Source: an uncultured Agathobacter sp.
GTDB taxonomy: Bacteria > Bacillota > Clostridia > Lachnospirales > Lachnospiraceae
NCBI GenBank assembly: GCA_934358675.1
Contig: CAKRKX010000053.1
Coordinates: 1-17,206 of the forward strand
Reading direction: 5' to 3'
DNA: 17,206 nt
The translations under genes and the position numbers were made by a program. This document shows positions 1 through 8,964 of the stretch, piece after piece (position 1 is the first letter of the stretch; every line of letters starts with the position of its first letter). A model generated the notes under the pieces. That model was not told the origin of the DNA, did no database searches, and saw nothing but the letters and a program-made list of their open reading frames with translations.

Positions 1-2526
1 AATCTGTTCCGTGTGTCGGGAAAGCAAAGCTCAAAAGAGGTAGAGCAGATCCATCTTGCGGCGACGCGCACGCCGAGAGAGGAGCTGACACTGGTTGCGC
101 GCGAGATCAATAAACTCATCCGTCAGGGATACCGCTACCGGGAGATGGCGGTCGTGACCGGATCGATGGAAGCATATCAGAATTATATCGAGCCGCTGTT
201 TGGCAAGTACGAGATTCCGTACTTTATGGATACGACAAAAGAAGTGTTGTTTCATCCTTTTACGGAGTTTATCCGTGCGGGACTTGAGGTGATCGGCAGT
301 GATTTTGGTTATGAGGCGATCATGCGTTTCCTGCGCTGCGGATTCAACGGAATCGAGGAAGATGAAATTGACCGACTGGACAATTATCTTCTTGCGACAG
401 GCATCCGTGGGAAAAAGGCATGGAGCAAGCGATGGCTCAAGTTGCCGGGACGCTCGCAGCTTTATGATCTGGAGCGACTGGATGCGCTGCGTGTGCAGAT
501 ATGGGAGAGCCTTTTGCCACTTTCTGAAGTGTTTGCCGATCCGAAGGCGACGGTGCACGACGGAATCGTGGCATATTACAAAGTGCTTGTAGGGCTGGAT
601 ATTGAGCGGCAGTTGTGGGCGCGTGAGCAGCAATATCTGGAACAGAATGAGCAGACCAAAGCAAAAGAATATGGACAGATTTATAAAATTGTCCTTCAAC
701 TTTTTGAAAAATACAATGAATTACTGGGTGAGGAGCCGCTTGCAATTGACGATTTTACCGAGGTGCTGGATGCGGGACTGTCTGCGGCATCGGTTGCGGT
801 CATTCCACCGGGATATGACAGCGTAACCTTCGGTGATATCGAGAGAACACGACTTAATCATATTAAGATTTTATTTTTTGTAGGCGTCAATGACGGTATT
901 ATTCCGAAGTCCGCGAATGCGGGAGGCATCATTTCGGAGTACGAGAGGGAGGCACTTCTGGAAGCGAATATGGAACTGGCGCCGGGAGCCAGAGAGCAGG
1001 CTTTTATACAGAGGTTCTATCTGTACCGGAATCTGACAAAGCCTTCGGAGCAGCTTTATATCAGTTATGCGAAAGTCGACAGTGAGGGCAAGGCGATCCG
1101 CCCGTCGTATCTGATCGGAGTCATAAAGAAACTATTCCCGAAACTGGATCTTCAAAACGTTGAGAATATTGAGGCGAGAGAGGATTTCTATACGAAGAAT
1201 GCGGCAATCGATTATCTGATCCACGGAGAGCGTGATGATGCGTGGTATGCGCTGGCAAATTATTTCCTGCATGGACTACAGAGTGAGCAGGAGATGATCG
1301 GGCGGCTTTTGTCTGCTTCGTATGCCTGCTACGAGAATACGCCGATCAGCCGTGGTGTGGCGCTTGCGCTATACGGAAGAAAGATGGAAGGAAGCGTAAC
1401 AAGGCTGGAACGCTTCGCGGCGTGTGCATATGCGCATTTTCTTCAATTTGGATTAAAACTTTCGGAGCGTCAGACGAGCTGCTTCGAGAGTGTGGATATG
1501 GGTAACATCTATCATGCGGCATTGCAACGGTACAGTTTGAAGCTGGAAGACTCGCCGTATGACTGGTTCGGCGTGCCGGATGAGACAAGGGAGGCACTTG
1601 CGGCGGAGGCGATGCAGGAAGCCATCGAAGGCTATCCTGATATGAGTATCTATGCCTCGGCGGAGAGCCAGTATCGCACGAAACGCATGATGCGCATTTT
1701 CCAGCAGACTGTGTGGGCATTGACGAAGCAGGTGCGTGCGGGACAGTTCGTGCCGAAAGAATTTGAGGTGCGCTTCTCGGAACTTGACCATATGGATGCA
1801 CTCGAATACGCGTTGTCCGATGATGTGACGATGAAGCTGACCGGACGCATCGACCGCATGGACACGTTTGAGGATGGCGAGCGGCTTTGCGTTAAAGTTA
1901 TTGATTATAAATCGGGAAACACTTCGTTTGACCTGATTCGTATTTATCAGGGACTGCAGCTTCAGCTTGTGGTGTACATGAACGCGGCGATGGAGCTTGG
2001 CAAGGCGAAGAATGCGACAAAGGATGTTCTCCCGGGCGGTATTCTCTATTACCACATCGATGATCCGGTGTTGGATGCCGACGCAGAACTGACGGATGCC
2101 GATGCAGAACATGCGTTGCTTCAGGCGCTCCGACCGGACGGGCTTGTGAATGCCGATGCGCAGGTGTATCTTGCAATGGATGAAAACTTAGAGGGCAAGT
2201 CGGAAGTGATTCCGGTCGAACTCAAGAAGTCGGGAGAATTATCGGCGCGCTCGAAAGTGGCAACGACCGAACAATTCGGTGTGATCGAGGAGTATGTGCA
2301 CAACAAGATCGCGGAGCAGGGAAAGAAGATCTATGCGGGCGATGTCAGTGTGAATCCGTACCAGAGCGGAACGGAATGCAGTTGTAATTTCTGTCCGTAT
2401 GCATCGGTGTGCGGCATCGACACGAAGATTCCGGGATACGGATACCGGCATCCGGAATCCTTGAAGAAGGATGAAGTGATAGAGCGGATGCAGATTACAA
2501 ATGCAGAAAAGAAACACATAGACTAA
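1..2526 (+). CDS. addB: AddB, ATP-dependent helicase/nuclease subunit B (5' partial)
   Basis: AddB is the second nuclease subunit of the AddAB complex, which processes double-strand breaks and loads RecA at Chi. The frame is open from base 1, so 841 residues are visible; family members are about 1,150, so roughly 300 N-terminal residues with the Walker A loop lie outside. Seen: a GRIDR segment (about 1843-1857), the nuclease motif IDYKSG at 1900-1917, and a following QLVVY (QxxxY) motif, as in RecB-type nucleases. One cysteine codon at 1423 (FAACAYAHF) and a C-terminal cluster at 2377, 2383, 2392 and 2410 give the C...CxxCx5C pattern that binds the 4Fe-4S cluster in this family. The order nuclease domain then Fe-S staple is normal. 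addA follows after 92 bases. Identity is very secure; only the start is unknown. Confidence 0.96.
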   Translation, partial: NLFRVSGKQSSKEVEQIHLAATRTPREELTLVAREINKLIRQGYRYREMAVVTGSMEAYQNYIEPLFGKYEIPYFMDTTKEVLFHPFTEFIRAGLEVIGSDFGYEAIMRFLRCGFNGIEEDEIDRLDNYLLATGIRGKKAWSKRWLKLPGRSQLYDLERLDALRVQIWESLLPLSEVFADPKATVHDGIVAYYKVLVGLDIERQLWAREQQYLEQNEQTKAKEYGQIYKIVLQLFEKYNELLGEEPLAIDDFTEVLDAGLSAASVAVIPPGYDSVTFGDIERTRLNHIKILFFVGVNDGIIPKSANAGGIISEYEREALLEANMELAPGAREQAFIQRFYLYRNLTKPSEQLYISYAKVDSEGKAIRPSYLIGVIKKLFPKLDLQNVENIEAREDFYTKNAAIDYLIHGERDDAWYALANYFLHGLQSEQEMIGRLLSASYACYENTPISRGVALALYGRKMEGSVTRLERFAACAYAHFLQFGLKLSERQTSCFESVDMGNIYHAALQRYSLKLEDSPYDWFGVPDETREALAAEAMQEAIEGYPDMSIYASAESQYRTKRMMRIFQQTVWALTKQVRAGQFVPKEFEVRFSELDHMDALEYALSDDVTMKLTGRIDRMDTFEDGERLCVKVIDYKSGNTSFDLIRIYQGLQLQLVVYMNAAMELGKAKNATKDVLPGGILYYHIDDPVLDADAELTDADAEHALLQALRPDGLVNADAQVYLAMDENLEGKSEVIPVELKKSGELSARSKVATTEQFGVIEEYVHNKIAEQGKKIYAGDVSVNPYQSGTECSCNFCPYASVCGIDTKIPGYGYRHPESLKKDEVIERMQITNAEKKHID

Positions 2527-2618
2527 AAAACAAATCAAAGTTTAATAAATGCGAGACGATTGCGGATAAAATGAAAAAGCAATGAAATGAGGGTGTAGGA
2601 CAAAAGGAGGCGCAGCGC

Positions 2619-5600
2619 ATGCAGTGGACCAAAGAACAACAAAAAGTCATCGATTTAAGAGACAGAGATATCCTGGTCTCGGCTGCAGCCGGTTCCGGTA
2701 AGACGGCGGTGCTTGTCGAGCGCATTATTAAGCGCGTCACAGACCAAAAGAATCCGATCGATATCGACCGTCTTCTTGTCGTGACTTTCACCAAGGCGGC
2801 TGCGGCTGAGATGCGTGAGCGTATCGGCGCGGCAATTGATAAGCAATGTGAGGATCATCCATTTGATGCGCATTTGAGAAGACAGTCTGCACTCATTCAT
2901 AATGCGATGATCACGACCATTGACAGTTTCTGTCTGTTTGTGGTGCGCAACCATTTTGAGGAGATTGATTTAGATCCGAATTTCCGCATCGCGGATGAGG
3001 GAGAGATCCGTCTTCTGGAGCAGGATGTCTTAGACCGCGTTTTTGAAGAAAATTATGAAGCGGAAAATGCGCCATTTCTTGCTTTGATCGATGCGTACTC
3101 CAACAAGCGGAGCGATCAGGCGGTGCGCGATATGGTGAGCAAGCTGTACCGGATGTCGCTGAGCAGTCCGTGGCCCGAGGAGTGGATCAGTGCGCTCGCA
3201 AAACCTTATGAGGCGAGTGATGCGAAAGAACTGTTACAGTCCGAGATGATGCGGGATCTGACGGAACATGTGCGGCTGGTTCTTGTTGATATGCGAAGAC
3301 AATTGGAAAAGCTGCATGGCATCGCAATCCAACCGGATGGACCGCAGGTATATACACCAACGATTGAGCAGGATATGGCGCTTCTTGAGGGTGTGGAAGA
3401 GGCGGATGATTACGAGAAGCTTTCCGGCTTTTTTGCGGGACTTAAGTTTGGAAATCTCTCTCCAATCCGCAAGTTTGCCGGAGATGTCTTAAAGAAAGAA
3501 GCGGTACAAAACGGAAGAAATGCAATCAAGAAAGAAATCGACGAGATTAAGAAGGGGTACTTTGCAATGGACGTTGAGGCATTGTACGAACAGATTGTAC
3601 GCCTTCGCCCGGTGGCAGAAGAACTGGTGCAGTTGACACTTTCTTATTCAAAAGAGATGGATCTTGCCAAGAGAAAGAAGCGTATTGTGGATTTCTCGGA
3701 TATCGAGCATTTTGCTTTAAGGATTCTGGTGGATGGCAGGACAAAGACACCGACGACTACGGCTGCCGAGTTTCGCGCGCATTTTGCGGAGATCATGATC
3801 GACGAGTATCAGGACAGTAACCTGGTACAGGAAGCTATCATGCGCTCGATTTCCAAAGAAGCGGACGGCGGTCATAATATGTTTATGGTCGGCGATGTCA
3901 AGCAGAGTATTTACCGGTTCCGACTGGCGAGACCGGAGCTTTTTATGGAGAAATATGGTCGGTTTGAGGTTACGGATAGCGTGCATCAGAGGATCGATCT
4001 GCACCAGAATTTCCGAAGCCGTCAGCAGGTGGTGGATTTCTGCAACGACATCTTCTATAAGATCATGAATCCGGACCTGGGGCGTGTGGCGTATGATGAG
4101 GATGCGGCGCTGAATTGCGGCGCAGCCTATCCGGAAATTGAGGAAGTGGCGGAGAAAAGCACCGAAGCGATCAATGCCAAATCATCCTGTGGAATGTGTG
4201 AGCATCCGATTGGTACCTTTAACATGGATGCGGAGTTGCTTCTTGTGGATGAGCAGGATGAACTCCTGGCAGACCAGCCGGATCTGGACAAGCGGCGGCT
4301 GGAGGCACATCTTGTCGCAACGCGCATTCAGCAGTTGATGCGGGATGGCAGAGTGACGGACAAGGCAACCGGAGAGCTTCGTGCACCGAAGTATTCGGAT
4401 ATTGTCATTCTTTTTCGAAGTCTGAAAAACTGGGGAACGGATTTTGTACAGGTGCTCAGCGAGCACGGCATTCCGGCGCATGTGGAGTCGGCGACCGGAT
4501 ATTTTTCGGCGCTGGAAGTGCAGACGGTTCTTAACATGCTCCGCATTCTTGACAATCCGTATCAGGATATCCCGATGGCTGCGGTGTTAAAGTCGCAGAT
4601 CGTCGGACTCGATGAGGAGGAACTGGCGCAGATCCGCGTCAGTGACGAGACAGTGCCTTTTGCGGCAGCGGCACTTGCTGCGATGCAGGAGGAAGACGCG
4701 GATGAAAAATTGAGAGAATTTTATGAAACGTATACGCTTCTTCGAGGCATGCGGGATCTGCCGATTCATGAGCTGATCCAGAAGATACTTGATGTGACGG
4801 GATACGGAAGCTACGTTGCGGCGCTCCCTGCCGGTGAGCGGCGGGCGGCGAACCTTGCGATGCTCATCGAAAAAGCGAATGATTACGAGAAGACAAGTTA
4901 CCGCGGGCTGTTTCACTTTGTGCGCTACATCGATCTGTTGCAGAAGTATGAGATTGATTTCGGTGAGGCGGACACGACCGGAGAGAATGCGGATGTTGTG
5001 CGCATCATGACGATCCATAAGAGTAAGGGACTGGAGTTCCCGATCGTGTTTGTGTCGGGCCTGGCAAAGAAATTCAACCAGATGGATGCCAACGAGAAAC
5101 TGGTCGTGCACCCGGATCTCGGCATGGGCATCTGTGAGATCAGTGGGCAGCCAAAGCGACAGAAAAGCTGTCTGTTCCGCTCGGAGATCGCGGACAAGAT
5201 CAAGCGCGAGAATCTCGGAGAGGAACTACGTGTTCTCTATGTTGCGCTGACGCGAGCGAAGGAAAAGCTGATCTTAAGCGGTGTCATTAAGGATGAGGCG
5301 AAGACGATCGGCCAGTATGAGGGCAATGTCACCGAAAAACATCCGATCAGCTATCGACAGCGTGTCGGGGCGTCCGGTTATCTGGACTGGATTTTGCCTG
5401 CGATGCTTTCTTACCCGGAGCGTTACACGATCGGTGTAGTGAAGCCGGAGAATATAGTGATGGAACAGGCAGCGGCAGCGGCGGAGGCGCGCATGGATTA
5501 TGACGCCCTGATGCGGCGGATCGGGCAGGCGGATGCCGAGCAGGAAGAGAAATATGAAACGCTGTTTGCCTATGAGTATCCGTATCGGAGCGAGGCGGGA

Positions 5601-6290
5601 AAGAAGAGCAAATATTCGGTATCGGAGTTAAAGCACGATTCGATGGTGTTAAAATATGACCATAGCGAGGGCGAAGCGGAGGTGCCGCAGTTCTTACTGG
5701 AGGAGCATGAATGCTACATTCCGGATTTTGCGCAGGATGAGGAACAGGGTGAAGTCTCCGGTGAGGTCAATCAGGGTGCGCTCCGCGGTACGGCGGTGCA
5801 CCGTGTGATGGAATGTCTGGATTTTGTGGCATTGGCAGAGGTGGATACGACGGATGTCGATGCGGTAGAACGCTTTGTGCGGGGAGAACTTGACCGTATG
5901 ACGGCAGCGGGCGAGCTTACAATCGAGCAGGCGGATCTTGTGATTCCGTCGATGATCGAGGGCTTTGTGCGAAGTGAGGTTGCCACGCGGATGGCGCAGG
6001 CTGCGTTGCGCGGGGATCTCTATCGGGAGAAGCCGTTTGTCATGCAGTATGAGGATGTGCTGGTGCAGGGAATCATCGACGTATTCTGGCTGGAGGAGGA
6101 TTCCATTGTGTTGCTCGATTACAAGACGGACCGCGTGCGTCAGGCGCAGGAACTGGTGCTTCGCTATCAGAAACAGCTTGAGCTGTATGCGGATGCGTTA
6201 AGCCGCGTATTTTCAAACAAAGAAAAGCAGATAAACGCGAAGGAACGGCTGATCTATTCGTTCCGTTTGCAGGAGGTTGTAAATTTATGA
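2619..6290 (+). CDS. addA: AddA, ATP-dependent helicase/nuclease subunit A
   Basis: AddA is a UvrD/PcrA-like 3'-5' helicase fused to a RecB-type nuclease, the motor of AddAB. The 1,223 residues match the family length. Seen in order: Q motif near residues 3-11; Walker A AAAGSGKT (22-29); motif Ia TFTKAAAAEMRERI; Walker B IDEYQD (D395, E396); GDVKQSIYRFR (425-435); motif IV HQNFRSR; motif V TIHKSKGLEF (798-807); motif VI VALTRAKEK (875-883). The C-terminal nuclease has H1061 in GTAVHR, D1154 in GIIDV, D1167 and K1169 in LLDYKTD, and QLELY (1186-1190), so all catalytic positions look intact. AAAGGAGG at 2603-2610 sets the ATG start. The gene overlaps maf by 4 bases (ATGA). A short stretch with a CGMC pair (around 4184-4200) sits between helicase blocks and looks like a variable insert. 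Confidence 0.97.
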   Translation: MQWTKEQQKVIDLRDRDILVSAAAGSGKTAVLVERIIKRVTDQKNPIDIDRLLVVTFTKAAAAEMRERIGAAIDKQCEDHPFDAHLRRQSALIHNAMITTIDSFCLFVVRNHFEEIDLDPNFRIADEGEIRLLEQDVLDRVFEENYEAENAPFLALIDAYSNKRSDQAVRDMVSKLYRMSLSSPWPEEWISALAKPYEASDAKELLQSEMMRDLTEHVRLVLVDMRRQLEKLHGIAIQPDGPQVYTPTIEQDMALLEGVEEADDYEKLSGFFAGLKFGNLSPIRKFAGDVLKKEAVQNGRNAIKKEIDEIKKGYFAMDVEALYEQIVRLRPVAEELVQLTLSYSKEMDLAKRKKRIVDFSDIEHFALRILVDGRTKTPTTTAAEFRAHFAEIMIDEYQDSNLVQEAIMRSISKEADGGHNMFMVGDVKQSIYRFRLARPELFMEKYGRFEVTDSVHQRIDLHQNFRSRQQVVDFCNDIFYKIMNPDLGRVAYDEDAALNCGAAYPEIEEVAEKSTEAINAKSSCGMCEHPIGTFNMDAELLLVDEQDELLADQPDLDKRRLEAHLVATRIQQLMRDGRVTDKATGELRAPKYSDIVILFRSLKNWGTDFVQVLSEHGIPAHVESATGYFSALEVQTVLNMLRILDNPYQDIPMAAVLKSQIVGLDEEELAQIRVSDETVPFAAAALAAMQEEDADEKLREFYETYTLLRGMRDLPIHELIQKILDVTGYGSYVAALPAGERRAANLAMLIEKANDYEKTSYRGLFHFVRYIDLLQKYEIDFGEADTTGENADVVRIMTIHKSKGLEFPIVFVSGLAKKFNQMDANEKLVVHPDLGMGICEISGQPKRQKSCLFRSEIADKIKRENLGEELRVLYVALTRAKEKLILSGVIKDEAKTIGQYEGNVTEKHPISYRQRVGASGYLDWILPAMLSYPERYTIGVVKPENIVMEQAAAAAEARMDYDALMRRIGQADAEQEEKYETLFAYEYPYRSEAGKKSKYSVSELKHDSMVLKYDHSEGEAEVPQFLLEEHECYIPDFAQDEEQGEVSGEVNQGALRGTAVHRVMECLDFVALAEVDTTDVDAVERFVRGELDRMTAAGELTIEQADLVIPSMIEGFVRSEVATRMAQAALRGDLYREKPFVMQYEDVLVQGIIDVFWLEEDSIVLLDYKTDRVRQAQELVLRYQKQLELYADALSRVFSNKEKQINAKERLIYSFRLQEVVNL

Positions 6291-6910
6291 GTCAGATCAT
6301 TTTAGCGTCCGCATCACCGCGGCGCAAGGATTTACTGGAGCAGATCGGAATGGAGTTTGAGATCTGCCCGGCAAAAGGCGAAGAGATCATTACGGAGAGC
6401 CGGCCGGATGCGGTCGTGCTGGAACTGTCCCGACAGAAAGCCGAGGAAGTGGCGGCGGGCGTGCTTACATACAATGAACTGCACCCGGATCTTGCAACAC
6501 CACAGGATATTCTTGTGATCGGAGCGGATACGGTTGTTGCCTATGAGGATGAAATCCTCGGCAAACCGAAGGACGAAGCCGATGCAAAGCGAATGCTTTC
6601 CCTTTTGCAGGGAAATACGCACAGTGTGTACACCGGCATTACGCTCGTATTCATTGACAAGAACGGAAGAACCGGGGAACATCGCTTTTTCGAGAAAACC
6701 GATGTCACGATGTACCCGATGGATGACGAGGAGATCGCGCGCTATGTTGCATCGGGAGAACCGATGGACAAAGCAGGAAGTTACGGCATTCAGGGGCGAT
6801 GTGCAATCTTCATTAAACAAATTGAGGGCGATTATAACAATGTGGTCGGTCTTCCGGTTGCGAGACTTTATCAGGAACTGCGCCGCGTGGGGTATGATCT
6901 GAAGTTGTAG
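6287..6910 (+). CDS. maf: Maf family nucleotide pyrophosphatase (likely dTTP/UTP type)
   Basis: Maf proteins hydrolyse non-canonical or selected canonical nucleoside triphosphates to the monophosphate and pyrophosphate; the family was first named for septum inhibition on overexpression. The 207 residues fit the usual 190-210. Seen: the N-terminal substrate loop SASPRR (8-13), the GADTVV segment with D81 as the likely catalytic base, GKPKDEADA, and the C-terminal KAGSYGIQG followed by YNNVVGLPV. The KAGxYGIQG and NVVGLP wording is typical of the YhdE-like dTTP/UTP branch rather than the YceF-like m7GTP branch; this substrate assignment is an inference. AGGAGG at 6271-6276 lies inside addA, and the start overlaps the addA stop, so the two are probably translated in a coupled way. 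No clear terminator hairpin follows. Confidence 0.93.
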   Translation: MSQIILASASPRRKDLLEQIGMEFEICPAKGEEIITESRPDAVVLELSRQKAEEVAAGVLTYNELHPDLATPQDILVIGADTVVAYEDEILGKPKDEADAKRMLSLLQGNTHSVYTGITLVFIDKNGRTGEHRFFEKTDVTMYPMDDEEIARYVASGEPMDKAGSYGIQGRCAIFIKQIEGDYNNVVGLPVARLYQELRRVGYDLKL

Positions 6911-6931
6911 GCATTTTTCAGAATAAATATA

Positions 6932-6960
6932 TTGTAGCAAATGCAGAACTTCGGTATAAT
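6932..6960 (+). promoter_or_regulatory. Sigma-A-type promoter for the acidic protein-foldase-PAP2 unit
   Basis: TTGTAG (6932-6937) and a consensus TATAAT (6955-6960) are separated by 17 bases, the ideal spacing. It lies in the 137-bp gap after maf and about 88 bases before the next start codon. The leader contains a small perfect hairpin, CCGGT/ACCGG with a 5-base loop (7004-7018), just ahead of the ribosome binding site. Whether that hairpin matters is unknown. Confidence 0.7.
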
Positions 6961-7047
6961 ACTGTTGAGTCTGACGTATATGTTACAAAGGAAAAGAATT
7001 TGTCCGGTGTAAGACCGGTTTATAAAAGATATAAGGAGGACGTAGCG

Positions 7048-7311
7048 ATGTACGAATATGATGATGAGGTCTTGGAGTATTTTCTGGAGCATCAGCAGCA
7101 GCTTTTTTCGGAAGATGTAGCGGAGACGCCGGAGGAAGCAGAAGAGTTCTTGGAGGATTGTATGGCGGTTGTATGCCAGAACCTTAAGGATGTAAAGGAT
7201 TATTTTGATGAAGCGGGAATGGACATTGCCGGAATGAGCGATGAGGATATCCTTGATGCGAGCGAAGTATTTGCACTGCCGGGTGGACGTTTCCTGATTG
7301 TTGAGGGATAG
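7048..7311 (+). CDS. Small, strongly acidic protein of unknown function
   Basis: I do not recognise this family. The start is the ATG at 7048, with AAGGAGGA at 7033-7040 eight bases upstream; an in-frame TTG at 7000 has no such site. The 87-residue product has 26 Asp/Glu and only four Lys/Arg/His, no signal peptide, no membrane segment and two cysteines (in DCMAVVC). It looks mostly helical: an N-terminal half rich in Glu, an amphipathic middle, then a SDEDILDASE stretch and a short hydrophobic end (GGRFLIVEG) that could form a strand. It is the first gene behind a good promoter and only 4 bases before the foldase lipoprotein, so the two are almost surely co-transcribed. A cytoplasmic partner or regulator is possible, but this is a guess. 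Confidence 0.85.
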   Translation: MYEYDDEVLEYFLEHQQQLFSEDVAETPEEAEEFLEDCMAVVCQNLKDVKDYFDEAGMDIAGMSDEDILDASEVFALPGGRFLIVEG

Positions 7312-7315
7312 ATCA

Positions 7316-8329
7316 GTGAGAAGAAAATTTGATCGAGTGATCGGACTTATGGCTGCGATCAGTCTTGCGACGGTGACGCTTACCGGATGCAAGGTGGGCG
7401 ATACGCAGATCAAGCTGGAGTCGATCCGACTGTCAAATCACAAGAATGTTTTTATAATTAACGATTACAAATGTTCGCTCAAGAGGGCAAAGCTTTATCT
7501 GAGCAATTACCGGAATCTGTACGGTTCGGCTTACGGGCTGGATCTGTGGCAGTATGATTTCGGTGATGCGTCGCTCGGGGATTACGTCAAGGATGTGACG
7601 ATTCAGGAATTGGCGCGTATCGCGTGTATGGATCTGATCGCCGAGCAGCAGGAGATGTCGCTTACGAGCGAGGAAGAAGATCTCGTAAAAAAAGCGTCGC
7701 AGGAATATTACGATTCGCTCAGCGATGCGGAGAAATCCTATATGGATGTGCATGAGACGGATATCGAGGAGGCGTACAAAGATTATGCTTTGGCGGAGAA
7801 ACTGTATCAGACTCTGACACAGGGAATCGATGAGGAAGTCAGTGATGATGAGGCGCGTGTGATCCGCGTGCAGCAGATCTATGTGGCGGATAAGAACACG
7901 GCACAGGAAGTAAAAAAGAAGCTGGACATCGGAGAGGACTTTGCATCGGTAGCCGGTGCCTACAATCAGAAAGGCAAGGTCGAGATCACGGTTGCGCGTG
8001 GCGATTATCCGCAGGATGTTGAGAATATTGCGTTTAATCTTGACAATGATGCCTGCTCGGATATGATCGAGGCAGAGGATGGTTACTATTTTATCAAGTG
8101 CCTGAATAAGTTTGAGGAGCAGCTTACGGAAGAGAACAAGAGCAATATCCGCATCAAGCGCGAGAAGGAGCAGTTTGAGGACACGTATCAGGAATTTGTG
8201 GATTCTTCCACGTTTGAGATGAATGATTCGCTGTGGAACGAGATCACATTGGATGATACGTCGGATATTACGACGAATTCGTTTTTCGATGTGTACGATA
8301 AGTATTTTACAACGGCGGATCAGACCTAA
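7316..8329 (+). CDS. Foldase/parvulin-like peptidyl-prolyl isomerase lipoprotein
   Basis: Likely an extracytoplasmic folding factor of the PrsA/SurA type, anchored to the outer face of the membrane. The GTG at 7316 is chosen because GAGGG at 7303-7307 is 8 bases upstream and it gives a clean lipoprotein signal: MRRKFDR, a hydrophobic core, then the lipobox LTGC with Cys25. A charged helical N-terminal domain (about 30-180) is followed by a parvulin-like region (about 183-270) with FASVAGAYNQKG, an AFNLDNDA segment and GYYFIKCLNKFE, then a helical tail. The family's first strand normally carries a catalytic His (xxHILV); here it reads RVQQIYV, so isomerase activity may be lost and only chaperone function kept. 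The 337 residues fit PrsA. It follows the acidic protein by 4 bases and precedes the PAP2 gene by 14. The exact family name is uncertain. Confidence 0.82.
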   Translation: MRRKFDRVIGLMAAISLATVTLTGCKVGDTQIKLESIRLSNHKNVFIINDYKCSLKRAKLYLSNYRNLYGSAYGLDLWQYDFGDASLGDYVKDVTIQELARIACMDLIAEQQEMSLTSEEEDLVKKASQEYYDSLSDAEKSYMDVHETDIEEAYKDYALAEKLYQTLTQGIDEEVSDDEARVIRVQQIYVADKNTAQEVKKKLDIGEDFASVAGAYNQKGKVEITVARGDYPQDVENIAFNLDNDACSDMIEAEDGYYFIKCLNKFEEQLTEENKSNIRIKREKEQFEDTYQEFVDSSTFEMNDSLWNEITLDDTSDITTNSFFDVYDKYFTTADQT

Positions 8330-8343
8330 GAGAAGGAGATCGT

Positions 8344-8862
8344 ATGAGTTGGGAATTTGACTGGCTGTATGCATTACAGCAGATCCATAATCCGGTGCTG
8401 GATAAGATTATGGTGTTTTTATCGCTGATCGGTGAAGCCGGAATCGTGTGGATCGCTCTGGCAATCGTATTTCTGATTATGAAAAAGACAAGACGCTGCG
8501 GAGCACAGATGGTGGTTGCGATGCTTCTTACTTTTATCATTGGTAATCTGATCTTAAAAAATGCGATCAGTCGTGATCGGCCGTGCTGGATTGAGCCGAC
8601 GGTAGCGCTGCTGGTGAAGAGTCCGACGGATTTTTCTTTTCCGTCCGGACATTCGATGAACGGATTTACCGCGGCGGTAACGATTCTGTTTTATGATAAG
8701 CGCTGGGGAATCGCGGCAGTGGTACTGGCTGCGTTGATCGCGTTCTCACGTCTTTATAATTTCGTGCATTTTCCGACGGATGTGTTTGCGGGAATTGTGA
8801 TCGGAACTGTGATTGCATGTGTGACGAATGCATTGTTCGTGCGAGTTAAGAAGAAATATTAA
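8344..8862 (+). CDS. PAP2 superfamily membrane phosphatase
   Basis: A lipid phosphatase of the PAP2/BcrC/PgpB group acting at the outer membrane surface on a lipid phosphate or pyrophosphate, for example undecaprenyl pyrophosphate or phosphatidylglycerol phosphate; the substrate cannot be read from sequence. All three catalytic motifs are intact: K72-x6-R79-P80, P100-S101-G102-H103, and S135-R136-x5-H142-x3-D146. The 172 residues hold about five hydrophobic segments, a normal minimal PAP2 core, and there is no extra domain. AAGGAG at 8333-8338 precedes the ATG. It is the last gene of a three-gene run with the acidic protein and the foldase lipoprotein, and a strong hairpin follows at 8911. 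The context suggests cell-envelope maintenance. Confidence 0.92.
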   Translation: MSWEFDWLYALQQIHNPVLDKIMVFLSLIGEAGIVWIALAIVFLIMKKTRRCGAQMVVAMLLTFIIGNLILKNAISRDRPCWIEPTVALLVKSPTDFSFPSGHSMNGFTAAVTILFYDKRWGIAAVVLAALIAFSRLYNFVHFPTDVFAGIVIGTVIACVTNALFVRVKKKY

Positions 8863-8910
8863 ATCAGCATTTTTTGTATAATAAAGAGTAGAATTTTTGA
8901 CAGGATAACA

Positions 8911-8944
8911 AACGAATCCCCCGTTGTGAAACGGGGGATTTGTT
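8911..8944. terminator. Convergent (probably bidirectional) intrinsic terminator
   Basis: A perfect 11-bp stem, AATCCCCCGTT (8915-8925) with AACGGGGGATT (8930-8940), closed by the 4-base loop GTGA; outer pairs AAC/GTT with one G-U extend it to about 15 pairs. It lies between the converging PAP2 (ends 8862) and htpG (stop at 8965) genes. The flanks are moderately T-rich when read from either strand, so it can serve both transcripts. Confidence 0.85.
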
Positions 8945-8964
8945 GTGTATGATCGTATATGAAA

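Noticed and set aside
1453..2112. Open frame of 219 codons on the minus strand inside addB
   Set aside because: It lies opposite the AddB nuclease motifs and shows no recognisable domain or ribosome binding site; a shadow of biased codon use.
7298..7300. TTG as the start of the foldase gene
   Set aside because: It would place the start inside the acidic protein gene without a suitable ribosome binding site; GTG 7316 is well placed.
7433..8374. Open frame of 313 codons on the minus strand across the foldase gene
   Set aside because: It is antisense to a gene with a clear lipobox and ribosome binding site, its product is basic and patternless, and it has no start signal.
8877..8882. TATAAT after the PAP2 gene, as a promoter for a small RNA ending at the 8911 hairpin
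   Set aside because: No -35 box at 16-18 bases and no extended -10; the AT-rich 3' region explains it.
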